Notes: generated by a model not told the origin, from the sequence alone. 11,612 bases of DNA from UBA4615 sp044359175 (GCA_044359175.1 JBIKMO010000135.1:1-11612), one strand, 5' to 3'; positions 1-7,489 are shown, counted from the stretch's first letter. Numbers and translations: made by a program.

Positions 1-54
1 GGCGAGGCACCGCGCGGCCTGGTCGATCGACGCGGCGTCGATCGGCGAGGTCAT
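1..54 (-). CDS. Sua5/TsaC-type threonylcarbamoyl-AMP synthase, N-terminal fragment
   Basis: Only the first 18 codons lie in the window; the gene runs off the left edge. The ATG at 54-52 overlaps the TGA of purK (53-51) in an ATGA arrangement, which indicates translational coupling and the 3' end of a pur operon. The visible peptide is MTSPIDAASIDQAARCLA. It contains none of the catalytic part of the family. The assignment rests on position: in Burkholderiales a Sua5/YrdC/YwlC gene usually follows purK, and its N-terminus often carries a short ID-x-A-x-x-L helix before the conserved FPTET region. That family makes threonylcarbamoyl-AMP from threonine, bicarbonate and ATP for the t6A37 modification of ANN-decoding tRNAs. 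The start codon is seen directly; the function is inferred from gene order. Confidence 0.55.
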   Translation of the reverse strand, partial: MTSPIDAASIDQAARCLA

Positions 55-1211
55 CCGATACCCAGGTCGCGTTCGATCTGCGCGGCGGTCTCGAGGCAGG
101 CGGCCAGCGTGTCGCCAAGCACCGTGACGTGACCCATCTTTCGCCCTGGCCGCGGCTGCGCCTTGCCGTACAGGTGGAGCTTGGCGAGCGGATGGCGCAG
201 CACCACCCGCCAGTCGGGCTCGACCGGCGTGGCCGCGTCGCGGAACCAGCAGTCGCCCAGCAGGTTGAGCATCACCGCCGGGCAGTGCAGGCGCACGCCG
301 CCCAGCGGCAGCCCGGCGAGCACCCTCGCCTGCTGCTCGAACTGGCTGGTCGCACACGCGTCGATCGTGTAGTGCCCGGAGTTGTGCGGGCGCGGCGCCA
401 GCTCGTTGACCACCAGCGCACCGTCCTCGAGCAGGAAGAATTCGACGCACAGCACGCCGCGGTAGTCGAGCCGCCGGGCGAGTCCGAGCGCGGCCTCGGT
501 CGCCCGCTCGACGGCGGCCTGCGGCAGTCGGGCCGGCACCGCCGACACCGCGAGGATGCCGTCGCGATGACGGTTCTCGGCCACCGGCCACGCGATCGCG
601 TGGTCGTCGAAGCCGCGCGCGACCACCACCGAACACTCGGCAGCGAGCGCGAGGCGGCGCTCGAGCACGCAGGGCACGTTGCCGAACGCCCGGAACGCAT
701 GTTGCGCGGCGGCCCGGTCGGCGACCCGCGCCTGGCCCTTGCCGTCATAGCCCAGCCGCGCGACCTTGAGGATGCCAGGGAACAGTGACGGCTCGGCGCG
801 CTCGAGGTCCACCGCCGACCGGACCGCCAGGTACGGCGCGACCGGTACGCCGGCAGCGGCCACGAAGGCCTTCTCGGCGATCCGGTCCTGCGCGACCGCG
901 ACCGAGGCGGCATCCGGGCTGACCACCAGATCGCGCGCCAACCGCTCGAGCGCGGCCGCGGGCACGTTCTCGAACTCGGTGGTCGCGGCCCAGCAGGTCC
1001 GAGCGAGTTCATCGAGCGCCGCCGGGTCGAGGTAGTCGGCGACCACGTGGCGGTCGGCCACGGCGCCCGCCGGACTGTCGGCGCCCGGATCGAGCACGCA
1101 GACCCGGTAGCCCAGACTCTGCGCGGCCATGCAGAACATCCGGCCGAGCTGGCCGCCGCCGAGCAGGCCGAGCCACGCGCCCGGCGGCAGCGGAGGATCG
1201 GGGCGGCGCAT
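51..1211 (-). CDS. purK: N5-carboxyaminoimidazole ribonucleotide synthase PurK
   Basis: This 386-residue ATP-grasp enzyme converts aminoimidazole ribonucleotide, ATP and bicarbonate to N5-CAIR in cytosolic purine synthesis. The product goes to PurE, encoded just upstream. Diagnostic segments are GGGQLGRM (residues 18-25) at the N-terminal pre-ATP-grasp fold, TEFENVP (78-84), the glycine-rich ATP loop GYDGKGQ (154-160), CVEFF (255-259), and the metal/phosphate-site segment NELAPRPHNSGH (269-280). KMGHVT (358-363) lies in the C-terminal domain. Length is normal for PurK. The start at 1211 is 4 nt after the purE stop, so the pair is almost certainly co-translated; the Shine-Dalgarno match is weak and lies inside the end of purE. 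The stop overlaps the next start (ATGA). All family motifs are intact. Confidence 0.97.
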   Translation of the reverse strand: MRRPDPPLPPGAWLGLLGGGQLGRMFCMAAQSLGYRVCVLDPGADSPAGAVADRHVVADYLDPAALDELARTCWAATTEFENVPAAALERLARDLVVSPDAASVAVAQDRIAEKAFVAAAGVPVAPYLAVRSAVDLERAEPSLFPGILKVARLGYDGKGQARVADRAAAQHAFRAFGNVPCVLERRLALAAECSVVVARGFDDHAIAWPVAENRHRDGILAVSAVPARLPQAAVERATEAALGLARRLDYRGVLCVEFFLLEDGALVVNELAPRPHNSGHYTIDACATSQFEQQARVLAGLPLGGVRLHCPAVMLNLLGDCWFRDAATPVEPDWRVVLRHPLAKLHLYGKAQPRPGRKMGHVTVLGDTLAACLETAAQIERDLGIG

Positions 1212-1215
1212 CCGG

Positions 1216-1713
1216 TCAGGCCTGCGGCAGGGTCATCGCGCGCGCACCCTCGGTCTGACGCGCCCGGAACTCGGCGAGCGCCTGCGCCAGCCGCGCGTCG
1301 GTCGTGGCCAGCGTGGCGACGACGTGCAGCGCCGCGTTCGCCGCGCCGGCCTCCCCGATCGCGAAGGTCGCCACCGGGATGCCGCGGGGCATCTGCACGA
1401 TCGACAGCAGCGAATCCTCGCCGCGCAGGTATTTCGAGGGCACCGGCACGCCGAACACCGGCACCGCGGTCTTGGCCGCGAGCATGCCGGGCAGGTGGGC
1501 CGCACCCCCGGCGCCCGCGATGATCGCGCGCAGTCCGCGTCGGGTCGCGCCCTCGGCGTAGGCGAACAGGTCGTCCGGCATCCGGTGCGCGGACACCACC
1601 CGGGACTCATGCGGCACCGCAAACTCGCGCAGCACCGCGCAGGCGTGCTGCATGACCTCCCAGTCGCTGCTGCTGCCCATCACCACCCCGACCCACGGGG
1701 ACGCCTCGGCCAT
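1216..1713 (-). CDS. purE: N5-CAIR mutase PurE (class I)
   Basis: The 165-residue product rearranges N5-CAIR to 4-carboxy-aminoimidazole ribonucleotide, the step after PurK. Visible family motifs are the phosphate-binding MGSSSDW (residues 12-18), SAHRMPD (41-47) with the catalytic histidine at 43, the glycine-rich GAGGAAHLPGM (67-77), and a GVPVPSK-type segment near 88-94. Presence of a PurK partner marks it as the class I enzyme that uses N5-CAIR rather than the direct AIR carboxylase type. The ATG at 1713 was chosen because a GGAG sequence (1724-1721) lies 7 nt upstream and the fold begins immediately. The frame stays open upstream to about 1965, but that part overlaps purC in another frame and has no family similarity. 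A TAGAAT hexamer 26 nt upstream may give purEK its own promoter. Confidence 0.97.
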   Translation of the reverse strand: MAEASPWVGVVMGSSSDWEVMQHACAVLREFAVPHESRVVSAHRMPDDLFAYAEGATRRGLRAIIAGAGGAAHLPGMLAAKTAVPVFGVPVPSKYLRGEDSLLSIVQMPRGIPVATFAIGEAGAANAALHVVATLATTDARLAQALAEFRARQTEGARAMTLPQA

Positions 1714-1738
1714 CGATCGGCTCCGCTCGAAAACTCCG

Positions 1739-1744
1739 ATTCTA
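1739..1744 (-). promoter_or_regulatory. possible -10 element for purE-purK
   Basis: TAGAAT on the minus strand matches the sigma-70 -10 consensus at 5 of 6 positions and lies in the 67-nt purC-purE gap, 25 nt before the purE ATG. No convincing -35 hexamer is found 17 nt upstream (the bases are CGGGCG), so promoter activity is uncertain. If real, transcription would begin near 1732. Confidence 0.3.
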
Positions 1745-1755
1745 GTCCGGCCCGC

Positions 1756-1769
1756 CCCGGGCGCCCGGG
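1756..1769. other. 14-nt perfect GC palindrome between purC and purE
   Basis: CCCGGGCGCCCGGG is identical to its own reverse complement. It begins 11 nt after the purC stop and can form a 5-bp CCCGG/CCGGG stem with a 4-nt loop. The next short T run (TTTT, 1733-1730) is more than 20 nt further on, so this is not a canonical intrinsic terminator. It could be a pause or partial terminator before purE. Confidence 0.35.
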
Positions 1770-1780
1770 ACCGGCGCGCT

Positions 1781-2677
<897 letters not shown>

Positions 2678-2805
2678 CGGGGGATTCCGGCAGGCGCCCG
2701 GCGATGCGCTGCGGATCGCGCGGCAGGGGCGGCGCGCGAACGAGGCGCGGGCCGCCATCGTGCCACAGCTCCGGTCCGGCGAACGACGCGCGCGGCCTGC
2801 CGCGG

Positions 2806-2811
2806 TAGCAT
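2806..2811 (+). promoter_or_regulatory. possible -10 element giving a leaderless serine hydrolase mRNA
   Basis: TAGCAT (4 of 6 matches to TATAAT) is followed by exactly six bases and then the ATG at 2818, so a transcript would start at or next to the initiation codon. A weak -35 candidate, ACGACG at 2783-2788 (3 of 6), stands 17 nt upstream. No Shine-Dalgarno sequence precedes the ATG, which agrees with leaderless translation. This is inferred from spacing only. Confidence 0.35.
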
Positions 2812-2817
2812 CCGCCG

Positions 2818-3948
2818 ATGCGCCCCTTTCCGCTCGTCCCGGGCGACCTCGCCGCAGCAGGACTGCGCCCCGACCGGGTCGAGCGCCTGGTCGCGCTGGT
2901 CGAACGCCATGTCGCGCAGGGACGGTACCCGGGCGCGCAGATCGCGATCGCGCGGCACGGTCGGCTGCTGCTCGACGCAAGCCTCGGCATGGCGCGGCTC
3001 GGGCCTCCGCCGCGCGCCGCCGGGCCGGACACGGTGTGGTTGCTGTATTCGAACACGAAGGTCCTGGTCGCGATCGCACTCTGGAAGCTGGTCGAAGACG
3101 GCGAGCTCGGCTGGGACGACCGGGTGTCCGACCACGTCCCGGAGTTCGCACGGCACGGCAAGCGGGACGTGACCGTTCGGCAGCTGATCACCCACCAGGG
3201 CGGGTTCCCGAATGCCACGATGCCCCCGGAGGGCTGGCTTGACGCCGAAGCGATGCGACGCGCGGTGTGCGACTTCACGCTTGAGTGGACGCCGGGCTCG
3301 CGGGTGCACTACCACCCGCTGTCCGCACACTGGGCACTCGCTGTGCTGATCGAGGCGGTCACCGGGCGCGGCTTTCGCGAGCACCTGCGCGACGCGGTGA
3401 TCGACCCGCTCGGCCTGGCCCGCGAGCTCTTCATGGGCCTGCCCGAATCCGAGGACGACCGCGCGGCCGACATGCACGAGCCGGTCGCCGCCGGCGGCGT
3501 GCAGGTGCTGCTGGACACCACGCGCACCACGTGGCGTCGCGGCGCAGCGCCCGGCGGCGGCGCTTACGGGACCGCGCGCGCGATGGCTGCGCTGTACCAG
3601 ATGCTGTTGTGCGGCGGCGAGCTCGGTGGTCGGCGACTGCTGTCGCCGCGCACGATCGCCCACGGCCTGCTCGATCAGACCGGCGAGCGGGTCGACGAGG
3701 CGATGGGGATGGCGCTGCACCGGGCGCTCGGACCGCATCTGCGCGGCCACGGCCCGAGCACCCGGGGGCTGGGCACGCTCGCGGCGCCGGATGTGTTCGG
3801 ACACGGCGGCGTCGGATCGTCGTACTGCTGGGCCGACCCGCGCTCGGGCGTGTCGTTCGCCTACGTGACCAACTGCCGTGTCCCGGACCCGTGGCACTCG
3901 CAGCGGCTCGACCGGATCGCCAACCTGATGCACTCCGCGCTGCCCTGA
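2818..3948 (+). CDS. serine hydrolase, beta-lactamase (class C)/esterase family
   Basis: The 376-residue protein has the beta-lactamase/D,D-peptidase fold used by class C beta-lactamases, penicillin-binding esterases (EstB-like) and related hydrolases. The nucleophile motif SxxK is S78-N-T-K81, embedded in the usual WLLYSNTK context. QLITHQGG (about 122-129) matches the family's LLTHTSG loop. The second motif reads Y165-H-P where Y-x-N is usual. HGGVGSS (about 329-335) takes the place of the KTG box, as in many esterase-type members. No convincing signal peptide is visible, so it is probably cytoplasmic. The substrate cannot be read from sequence; an ester or lactone hydrolase is more likely than an antibiotic resistance enzyme. 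The gene is divergent from purC (140-nt gap) and convergent with the Hyi-like gene (37-nt gap), so it is transcribed alone. Confidence 0.9.
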   Translation: MRPFPLVPGDLAAAGLRPDRVERLVALVERHVAQGRYPGAQIAIARHGRLLLDASLGMARLGPPPRAAGPDTVWLLYSNTKVLVAIALWKLVEDGELGWDDRVSDHVPEFARHGKRDVTVRQLITHQGGFPNATMPPEGWLDAEAMRRAVCDFTLEWTPGSRVHYHPLSAHWALAVLIEAVTGRGFREHLRDAVIDPLGLARELFMGLPESEDDRAADMHEPVAAGGVQVLLDTTRTTWRRGAAPGGGAYGTARAMAALYQMLLCGGELGGRRLLSPRTIAHGLLDQTGERVDEAMGMALHRALGPHLRGHGPSTRGLGTLAAPDVFGHGGVGSSYCWADPRSGVSFAYVTNCRVPDPWHSQRLDRIANLMHSALP

Positions 3949-3951
3949 TCG

Positions 3952-3983
3952 GCCGCAACCGGCGGGTCGCGGCGCGACGCGGC
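3952..3983. terminator. possible bidirectional hairpin between convergent genes
   Basis: The 37-nt gap between two convergent stop codons contains nested inverted repeats: GCCGC (3952-3956) with GCGGC (3979-3983) outside, and GTCGC (3966-3970) with GCGAC (3974-3978) inside. The position suits a shared terminator, but no T tract flanks it on either strand. Confidence 0.3.
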
Positions 3984-3985
3984 GC

Positions 3986-4762
3986 TCAGAGCCGGCCCTT
4001 GGCCCAGCCCAGGCCGGCGCGCGTGCCGGCGCGGGGCCGGTATTCGCAACCGACCCAGCCGGCGTAGCCGAGCGCATCGAGCAGTTCGAACAGGTACGGG
4101 TAGTGGATCTCGCCGACGTCCGGCTCGTGCCGGCCGGGCACGCCGGCGATCTGCACGTGGCCCACCCGCGGCAGACCCTCGCGCACGTGGGTCGCGAGGT
4201 CGCCCTCCATGATCTGGCAGTGGTAGAGATCGAGTTGCACCCGCAGGTTCGGTGCGCCCACCGCATCCAGCAGCGCGTGCGCCTGCGCCTGCGAGGTGAG
4301 GAAGTAGCCTGGGTTGTCGCGGGTGTTCAGCGGCTCGATCAGCAGCGTGATGCCGTGCACTGCGCAGCGGCGCGCGGCCTCGCGCAGGTTGGCCACCGCG
4401 GTCGCGTGCCAGTGCGCAGGGTCGGCGCCGTCGGGCATCCGCCCGGACATCGCGTGCAGGTTCGGGCAGCCGAGCGCGAGCGCGAAGTCGATCGCGCGAT
4501 CCACCCCGTCCAGGAACTCGGCCTCGCGACCGGGTACCGCCGCGAGGCCGCGCTCGCCGGCGTCGAAGTCGCCTGGGACCGTGTTGAACAGCACCTGGCG
4601 CAGCCCGTGGCGCGCGAGCTCGGTGGCGAGTGCGGCTGGCGGGTGCGCGTAGGGGAACAGGAACTCGACCGCGCGGAAGCCGTCCTTGGCCGCGGCACCG
4701 AAGCGCTCGAGGAAGGGCAGCTCGCCGTACATCGTCGACAGGTTCGCGGCGAAACGCGGCAT
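3986..4762 (-). CDS. hyi: hydroxypyruvate isomerase-like TIM-barrel protein (Hyi family)
   Basis: The 258-residue protein belongs to the xylose-isomerase-like TIM-barrel superfamily. Hyi interconverts hydroxypyruvate and tartronate semialdehyde in glyoxylate/glycerate metabolism. It starts MPRFAANLSTMYGELPFLERF, typical of Hyi, and is the usual length. Likely metal and catalytic residues are E143 (LLIEPLNTRDNPGYFL), D178 and H181 (LDLYHCQ), H202 and Q204 (GHVQIAGVPGRHEPDVGEIHY), and E240 (GCEYRP). E143 and E240 fall where the known E. coli Hyi catalytic glutamates are. The ATG at 4762 follows GGAGA (4771-4767) with 4 nt spacing; the frame is open upstream but that part is antisense sequence. 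It lies 85 nt after the exported-protein gene on the same strand. No gcl or tartronate-semialdehyde reductase gene is in view, so a related sugar-acid isomerase is also possible. Confidence 0.88.
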   Translation of the reverse strand: MPRFAANLSTMYGELPFLERFGAAAKDGFRAVEFLFPYAHPPAALATELARHGLRQVLFNTVPGDFDAGERGLAAVPGREAEFLDGVDRAIDFALALGCPNLHAMSGRMPDGADPAHWHATAVANLREAARRCAVHGITLLIEPLNTRDNPGYFLTSQAQAHALLDAVGAPNLRVQLDLYHCQIMEGDLATHVREGLPRVGHVQIAGVPGRHEPDVGEIHYPYLFELLDALGYAGWVGCEYRPRAGTRAGLGWAKGRL

Positions 4763-4822
4763 CGGGTCTCCGGATCGTGAGGGGCACGCCGGCCCGGCAC
4801 GACAGCGTACCGCAGGCGCTCG

Positions 4823-4841
4823 CCCCGGGCCGCGCGCGGGG
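4823..4841. terminator. GC hairpin after the exported-protein gene
   Basis: CCCCG (4823-4827) and CGGGG (4837-4841) form a 5-bp stem with a 9-nt GC-rich loop, 6 nt after the minus-strand TAG of the small exported protein. No T tract follows. In such GC-rich DNA this may be chance, so it is offered only as a weak terminator candidate. Confidence 0.2.
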
Positions 4842-4847
4842 TCGACG

Positions 4848-5339
4848 CTACTGACAGCTCGCGGCGGCCCCGATCCGTATGCACGGCCGCCCGTCGGGAG
4901 TCGTGAGCACGGCACCGCCGCCGGACAGCGGGCGGCCCCCGGCATCGAAGCAACCGGCGGCGCCGCAGGTCGGCAACGCAATCGGCGGCCCGCCCGGTTC
5001 GCCTGGCCCGGGAACCGCGATACGCGGGATGCGAGCCGGCACGGGCTCGACCGGCGGCTCGGCCCCGATGCGCGGGACGGCCGGGAGCACGGGCGCACCG
5101 CGCAACCGGCGCGCGTCGACCTCGCGCTCGGTGCGCTCGATCGGTTCGATCCGTTCGGTGCCTTCGATGCGGTCGATGGGCGCGATCGCTCGGTCCGACG
5201 GCCCGCCCGGCCGCACCGGCGCCGGGCTCGACGCGGGCAGCTCCGGGGCGGCGAGGACCGGTCTCGTTTCGGCCCGGGCGGCGAAGCCCGCCGCGGCCAG
5301 CAGCACGGCCGCAAGCGGCACCGCCGGGGTCCGCCTCAC
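4848..5339 (-). CDS. small exported proline-rich protein with C-terminal four-cysteine motif
   Basis: Function is not recognised. The 163-residue product starts at a GTG (5339-5337) that overlaps the P450 TGA (5338-5336) as GTGA, so it is probably translationally coupled to the P450. A Sec signal peptide is clear: RR at residues 2-3, a hydrophobic core (about 6-20), and an ARA-ET cleavage site near 23/24. There is no lipobox cysteine, so a free periplasmic or secreted protein is expected. The middle is rich in proline and charged residues and holds three degenerate hexapeptides, DRIEGT, ERIEPI, ERTERE (56-73). The end has four cysteines (125, 130, 153, 162) in a C-x4-C-FD-x-x-G ... PDGRPC ... 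CQ pattern. From memory this resembles a small domain at the end of hypothetical proteins in Comamonadaceae and relatives; that link is an inference. Longer in-frame starts upstream would overlap the P450 gene and lose the signal peptide. Confidence 0.75.
   Translation of the reverse strand: MRRTPAVPLAAVLLAAAGFAARAETRPVLAAPELPASSPAPVRPGGPSDRAIAPIDRIEGTERIEPIERTEREVDARRLRGAPVLPAVPRIGAEPPVEPVPARIPRIAVPGPGEPGGPPIALPTCGAAGCFDAGGRPLSGGGAVLTTPDGRPCIRIGAAASCQ
5121..5174 (-). repeat. three degenerate 18-nt repeats coding for [DE]R[IT]Exx
   Basis: Within the exported-protein gene, three consecutive 18-nt units encode DRIEGT, ERIEPI and ERTERE (residues 56-73). The DNA units are rich in TCGAT/TCGGT on the plus strand. 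They look like a short slippage- or duplication-derived expansion in the linker between signal peptide and cysteine domain. Confidence 0.5.
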
Positions 5340-6559
5340 TCGAGCACCGCGGGCAGGTTCACGAAGCCGCGGAAGCGCACGCGCCTGTCCCGCCGTGGCG
5401 GTGCGGCCGGCTCCAGCCGGGGACGGCGCGCGAGCAGCCGGCCGATCGCGATCCGCGCCTCCATCCGCGCGACGTTCATGCCGGCGCACGCATGGTCGCC
5501 CTGGCCGAACGCGAGGTGCCGGTTCGGGCGGCGCCCGACGTCGAACCGGTCGGGATCCTCGAACTGGGCCGGATCGCGGTTGGCCGCACCGATGCACAGC
5601 GTGACGAACGTGCCGGCACCCACCTGCCGCCCGCCGATGTCGACCGGCGCGGTCAGCTCCCGGTTGTTGAACTGCAGCGGGCTCTCGTAGCGAAGCATCT
5701 CCTCGATCGCCAAGGGCAGCAGCGACGGGTCGGCGCGCAGCCGACGCTGTTCCGAAGGGCAGCGCATCAGCGCGTGCAGCCCGTTGCCGATCAGGTTGGT
5801 CGTGGTCTCGTGCCCCGCGTTCAGCAGGAAGATGCAGTTGTGCAGCAGTTCGCGCTCCGACAGCCGCTCGCCGCCGACCTCGCCCTGGATCAGCCGGGTG
5901 AGCACGTCCTCGTCCGGGTCGAGCGGACGGGCGCGCCGATCCGAGATCAGGCCGCGCAAGTAGGCGACGAAGTCGGTGACCGCGCGGTTGCCGGCCTCGA
6001 GCATCGCCGCGGTCGGCGCAGGCTCGAGCGCGGCGAGGATCGCGAGCGACCAGCCGCGCAGCGGCCCGCGGTCCTCCCGCGGGAACGACAGCAGGTTGCC
6101 GATCACGTCGACCGGGATCGCGGCGGCGAAGTCCTCGATCAGGTCGACCTGCGATCGTCCGGCGACCGCATCGAGCAGACCGTCGACCAGCGCGGCGACG
6201 CCTGGCTCCATCCTCGCGACCGCCCGCTGGTTCACCGCTCCGAGCAGCAGCCGCCGCACGCGCGTGTGCGCCGGCGGATCGTTGAACACCAGGCTGCTGG
6301 TGTGGTGCTCGTAGAGCGGCGAGTCACCGAAGCGCGGCGCGAACGCGCGGGTCTTGTCGGAACTCGCACACGACAGCCGATACACCGCCACCAGGTGGTC
6401 GTAGCGGGTGAGGAACACGCTGCCGTCGGCGAGCATCCTCACCGGATCGTGGGTTCGCAACGCGCGGTAGGTCGGGTACGGGTCGTCGTAGAACGCCAGC
6501 GGCAGCGACGAGAGTTCGAAGTCGCGGGCGGCGCGGGCATCGTCGGCGATCGGATCCAT
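5336..6559 (-). CDS. cytochrome P450
   Basis: The 407-residue soluble bacterial-type P450 is a haem-thiolate monooxygenase. Visible landmarks are NDPPAHTRVRR (residues 93-103, B'/C region), the I-helix oxygen-activation motif AGHETT (248-253), the K-helix ExxR as E287-M-L-R290, NRDPAQFEDPDRFD (327-340), and the haem loop FGQGDHACAG (351-360) with C358 as the axial ligand. There is no N-terminal membrane anchor, so it is cytosolic and would take electrons from a ferredoxin/reductase pair; none is encoded here. The start at 6559 is 15 nt after the stop of the membrane hydroxylase gene, so the two are co-transcribed; its Shine-Dalgarno sequence is poor. The stop overlaps the start of the exported-protein gene. 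The substrate cannot be inferred, and I cannot assign a CYP family. Confidence 0.97.
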   Translation of the reverse strand: MDPIADDARAARDFELSSLPLAFYDDPYPTYRALRTHDPVRMLADGSVFLTRYDHLVAVYRLSCASSDKTRAFAPRFGDSPLYEHHTSSLVFNDPPAHTRVRRLLLGAVNQRAVARMEPGVAALVDGLLDAVAGRSQVDLIEDFAAAIPVDVIGNLLSFPREDRGPLRGWSLAILAALEPAPTAAMLEAGNRAVTDFVAYLRGLISDRRARPLDPDEDVLTRLIQGEVGGERLSERELLHNCIFLLNAGHETTTNLIGNGLHALMRCPSEQRRLRADPSLLPLAIEEMLRYESPLQFNNRELTAPVDIGGRQVGAGTFVTLCIGAANRDPAQFEDPDRFDVGRRPNRHLAFGQGDHACAGMNVARMEARIAIGRLLARRPRLEPAAPPRRDRRVRFRGFVNLPAVLE

Positions 6560-6574
6560 CGGTGCGAGCCCCGC

Positions 6575-7489
6575 TCAGGGCGACGCGTCCGGGCGCGCCT
6601 CGGCGGCTGCGCGCGCGCGCAGCGCCCGGGTGGTCGTTCCCGGACCGCGAGGCGACCACCCGGGGGGCGCGAACAGGTAACCGGCCACCTCGCGCAGCCC
6701 GCGCGCCCCGCGCAGGTCGCGCACCAGCGCGACCCACTGGAAGAATGCGATCCGCAACGGATTGACCGTGCGCAGCGGCACCACCAGCCCGTAGCGGCAC
6801 GGCAGGTCGTCGCGCTCGGGCACGTAGGTGCCGAACAGACGGTCGAAGACCAGCAGTACCCCGCCGTAGTTGGCGTCCAGGTACTCGAGGTTCGCCGCAT
6901 GGTGCACTCGGTGCGCCGAAGGCGTGTTCAGCACGCCCTCGAGCGGGCCGAGCTTGGGGCACCAGGCTGCGTGGATCCAGAACTGGTACAGCAGGTTCAG
7001 CGTGAACGCGGCGGCGATCGCCGCCGGCGGAAAGCCGAACCACGCCAGCGGCAGGAAGAACAGCAGCGTGCCGCTGATCCGACCGGTCCAGCTCAGCCGG
7101 TAGGCGGCGCTCAGGTTCAGCTGGTTCGGGCTGTGGTGCACCGCGTGGCTCAGCCAGAACCAGCGGACCCGGTGCGCCGCGCGGTGATAGGCGTAGTAGC
7201 AGAGCTCGACGCCGAGAAAGAGCAGCACCCAGGTCCACCACGCGTCGAGCGGCAGCGTCCAGAGCCGGTGCTCGTACAACCAGAACCCGCCCGGCATCGC
7301 GACCGCGAGCGGTACCGCCTCGAGCAGCCGGCGACCCACCGCCACCGCCAGCGAGGCGAGCGACTCGCCCCAGTCGTATCCCCGCTTGAGCCACGTGAGC
7401 ACCGCGCCCTCGATCAGCGCCGCCGCGAGCGCGAGCAGGAAGGCCGCGATCAGCGCGGATCGCAGCAGCGACACCGTGGTCGGATCCAT
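6575..7489 (-). CDS. fatty acid hydroxylase/sterol desaturase superfamily membrane protein
   Basis: The 304-residue integral membrane protein belongs to the di-iron oxygenases of the fatty acid hydroxylase superfamily (sterol desaturase type), which hydroxylate or desaturate lipids such as sterols, fatty acids or carotenoids using O2. The histidine clusters that bind the two irons are H102-RAA-H106, H115-AV-H118-H119 and H193-RV-H196-H197, with H173 nearby. Hydrophobic segments are near residues 10-30, 55-73, 84-101 and 140-172. The C-terminal 30 residues are polar, alanine- and arginine-rich. The ATG at 7489 has an AGGA Shine-Dalgarno sequence 7 nt upstream (7500-7497). It follows fba after 67 nt and precedes the P450 gene by 15 nt, suggesting two oxygenases acting on one lipid or terpenoid pathway. 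The precise reaction is unknown. Confidence 0.93.
   Translation of the reverse strand: MDPTTVSLLRSALIAAFLLALAAALIEGAVLTWLKRGYDWGESLASLAVAVGRRLLEAVPLAVAMPGGFWLYEHRLWTLPLDAWWTWVLLFLGVELCYYAYHRAAHRVRWFWLSHAVHHSPNQLNLSAAYRLSWTGRISGTLLFFLPLAWFGFPPAAIAAAFTLNLLYQFWIHAAWCPKLGPLEGVLNTPSAHRVHHAANLEYLDANYGGVLLVFDRLFGTYVPERDDLPCRYGLVVPLRTVNPLRIAFFQWVALVRDLRGARGLREVAGYLFAPPGWSPRGPGTTTRALRARAAAEARPDASP

Noticed and set aside
4763..5314. Upstream extension of the Hyi frame to 442 residues
   Set aside because: The added part is antisense-type sequence across the exported-protein gene's region. The ATG at 4762 has a proper ribosome binding site and matches the family N-terminus.
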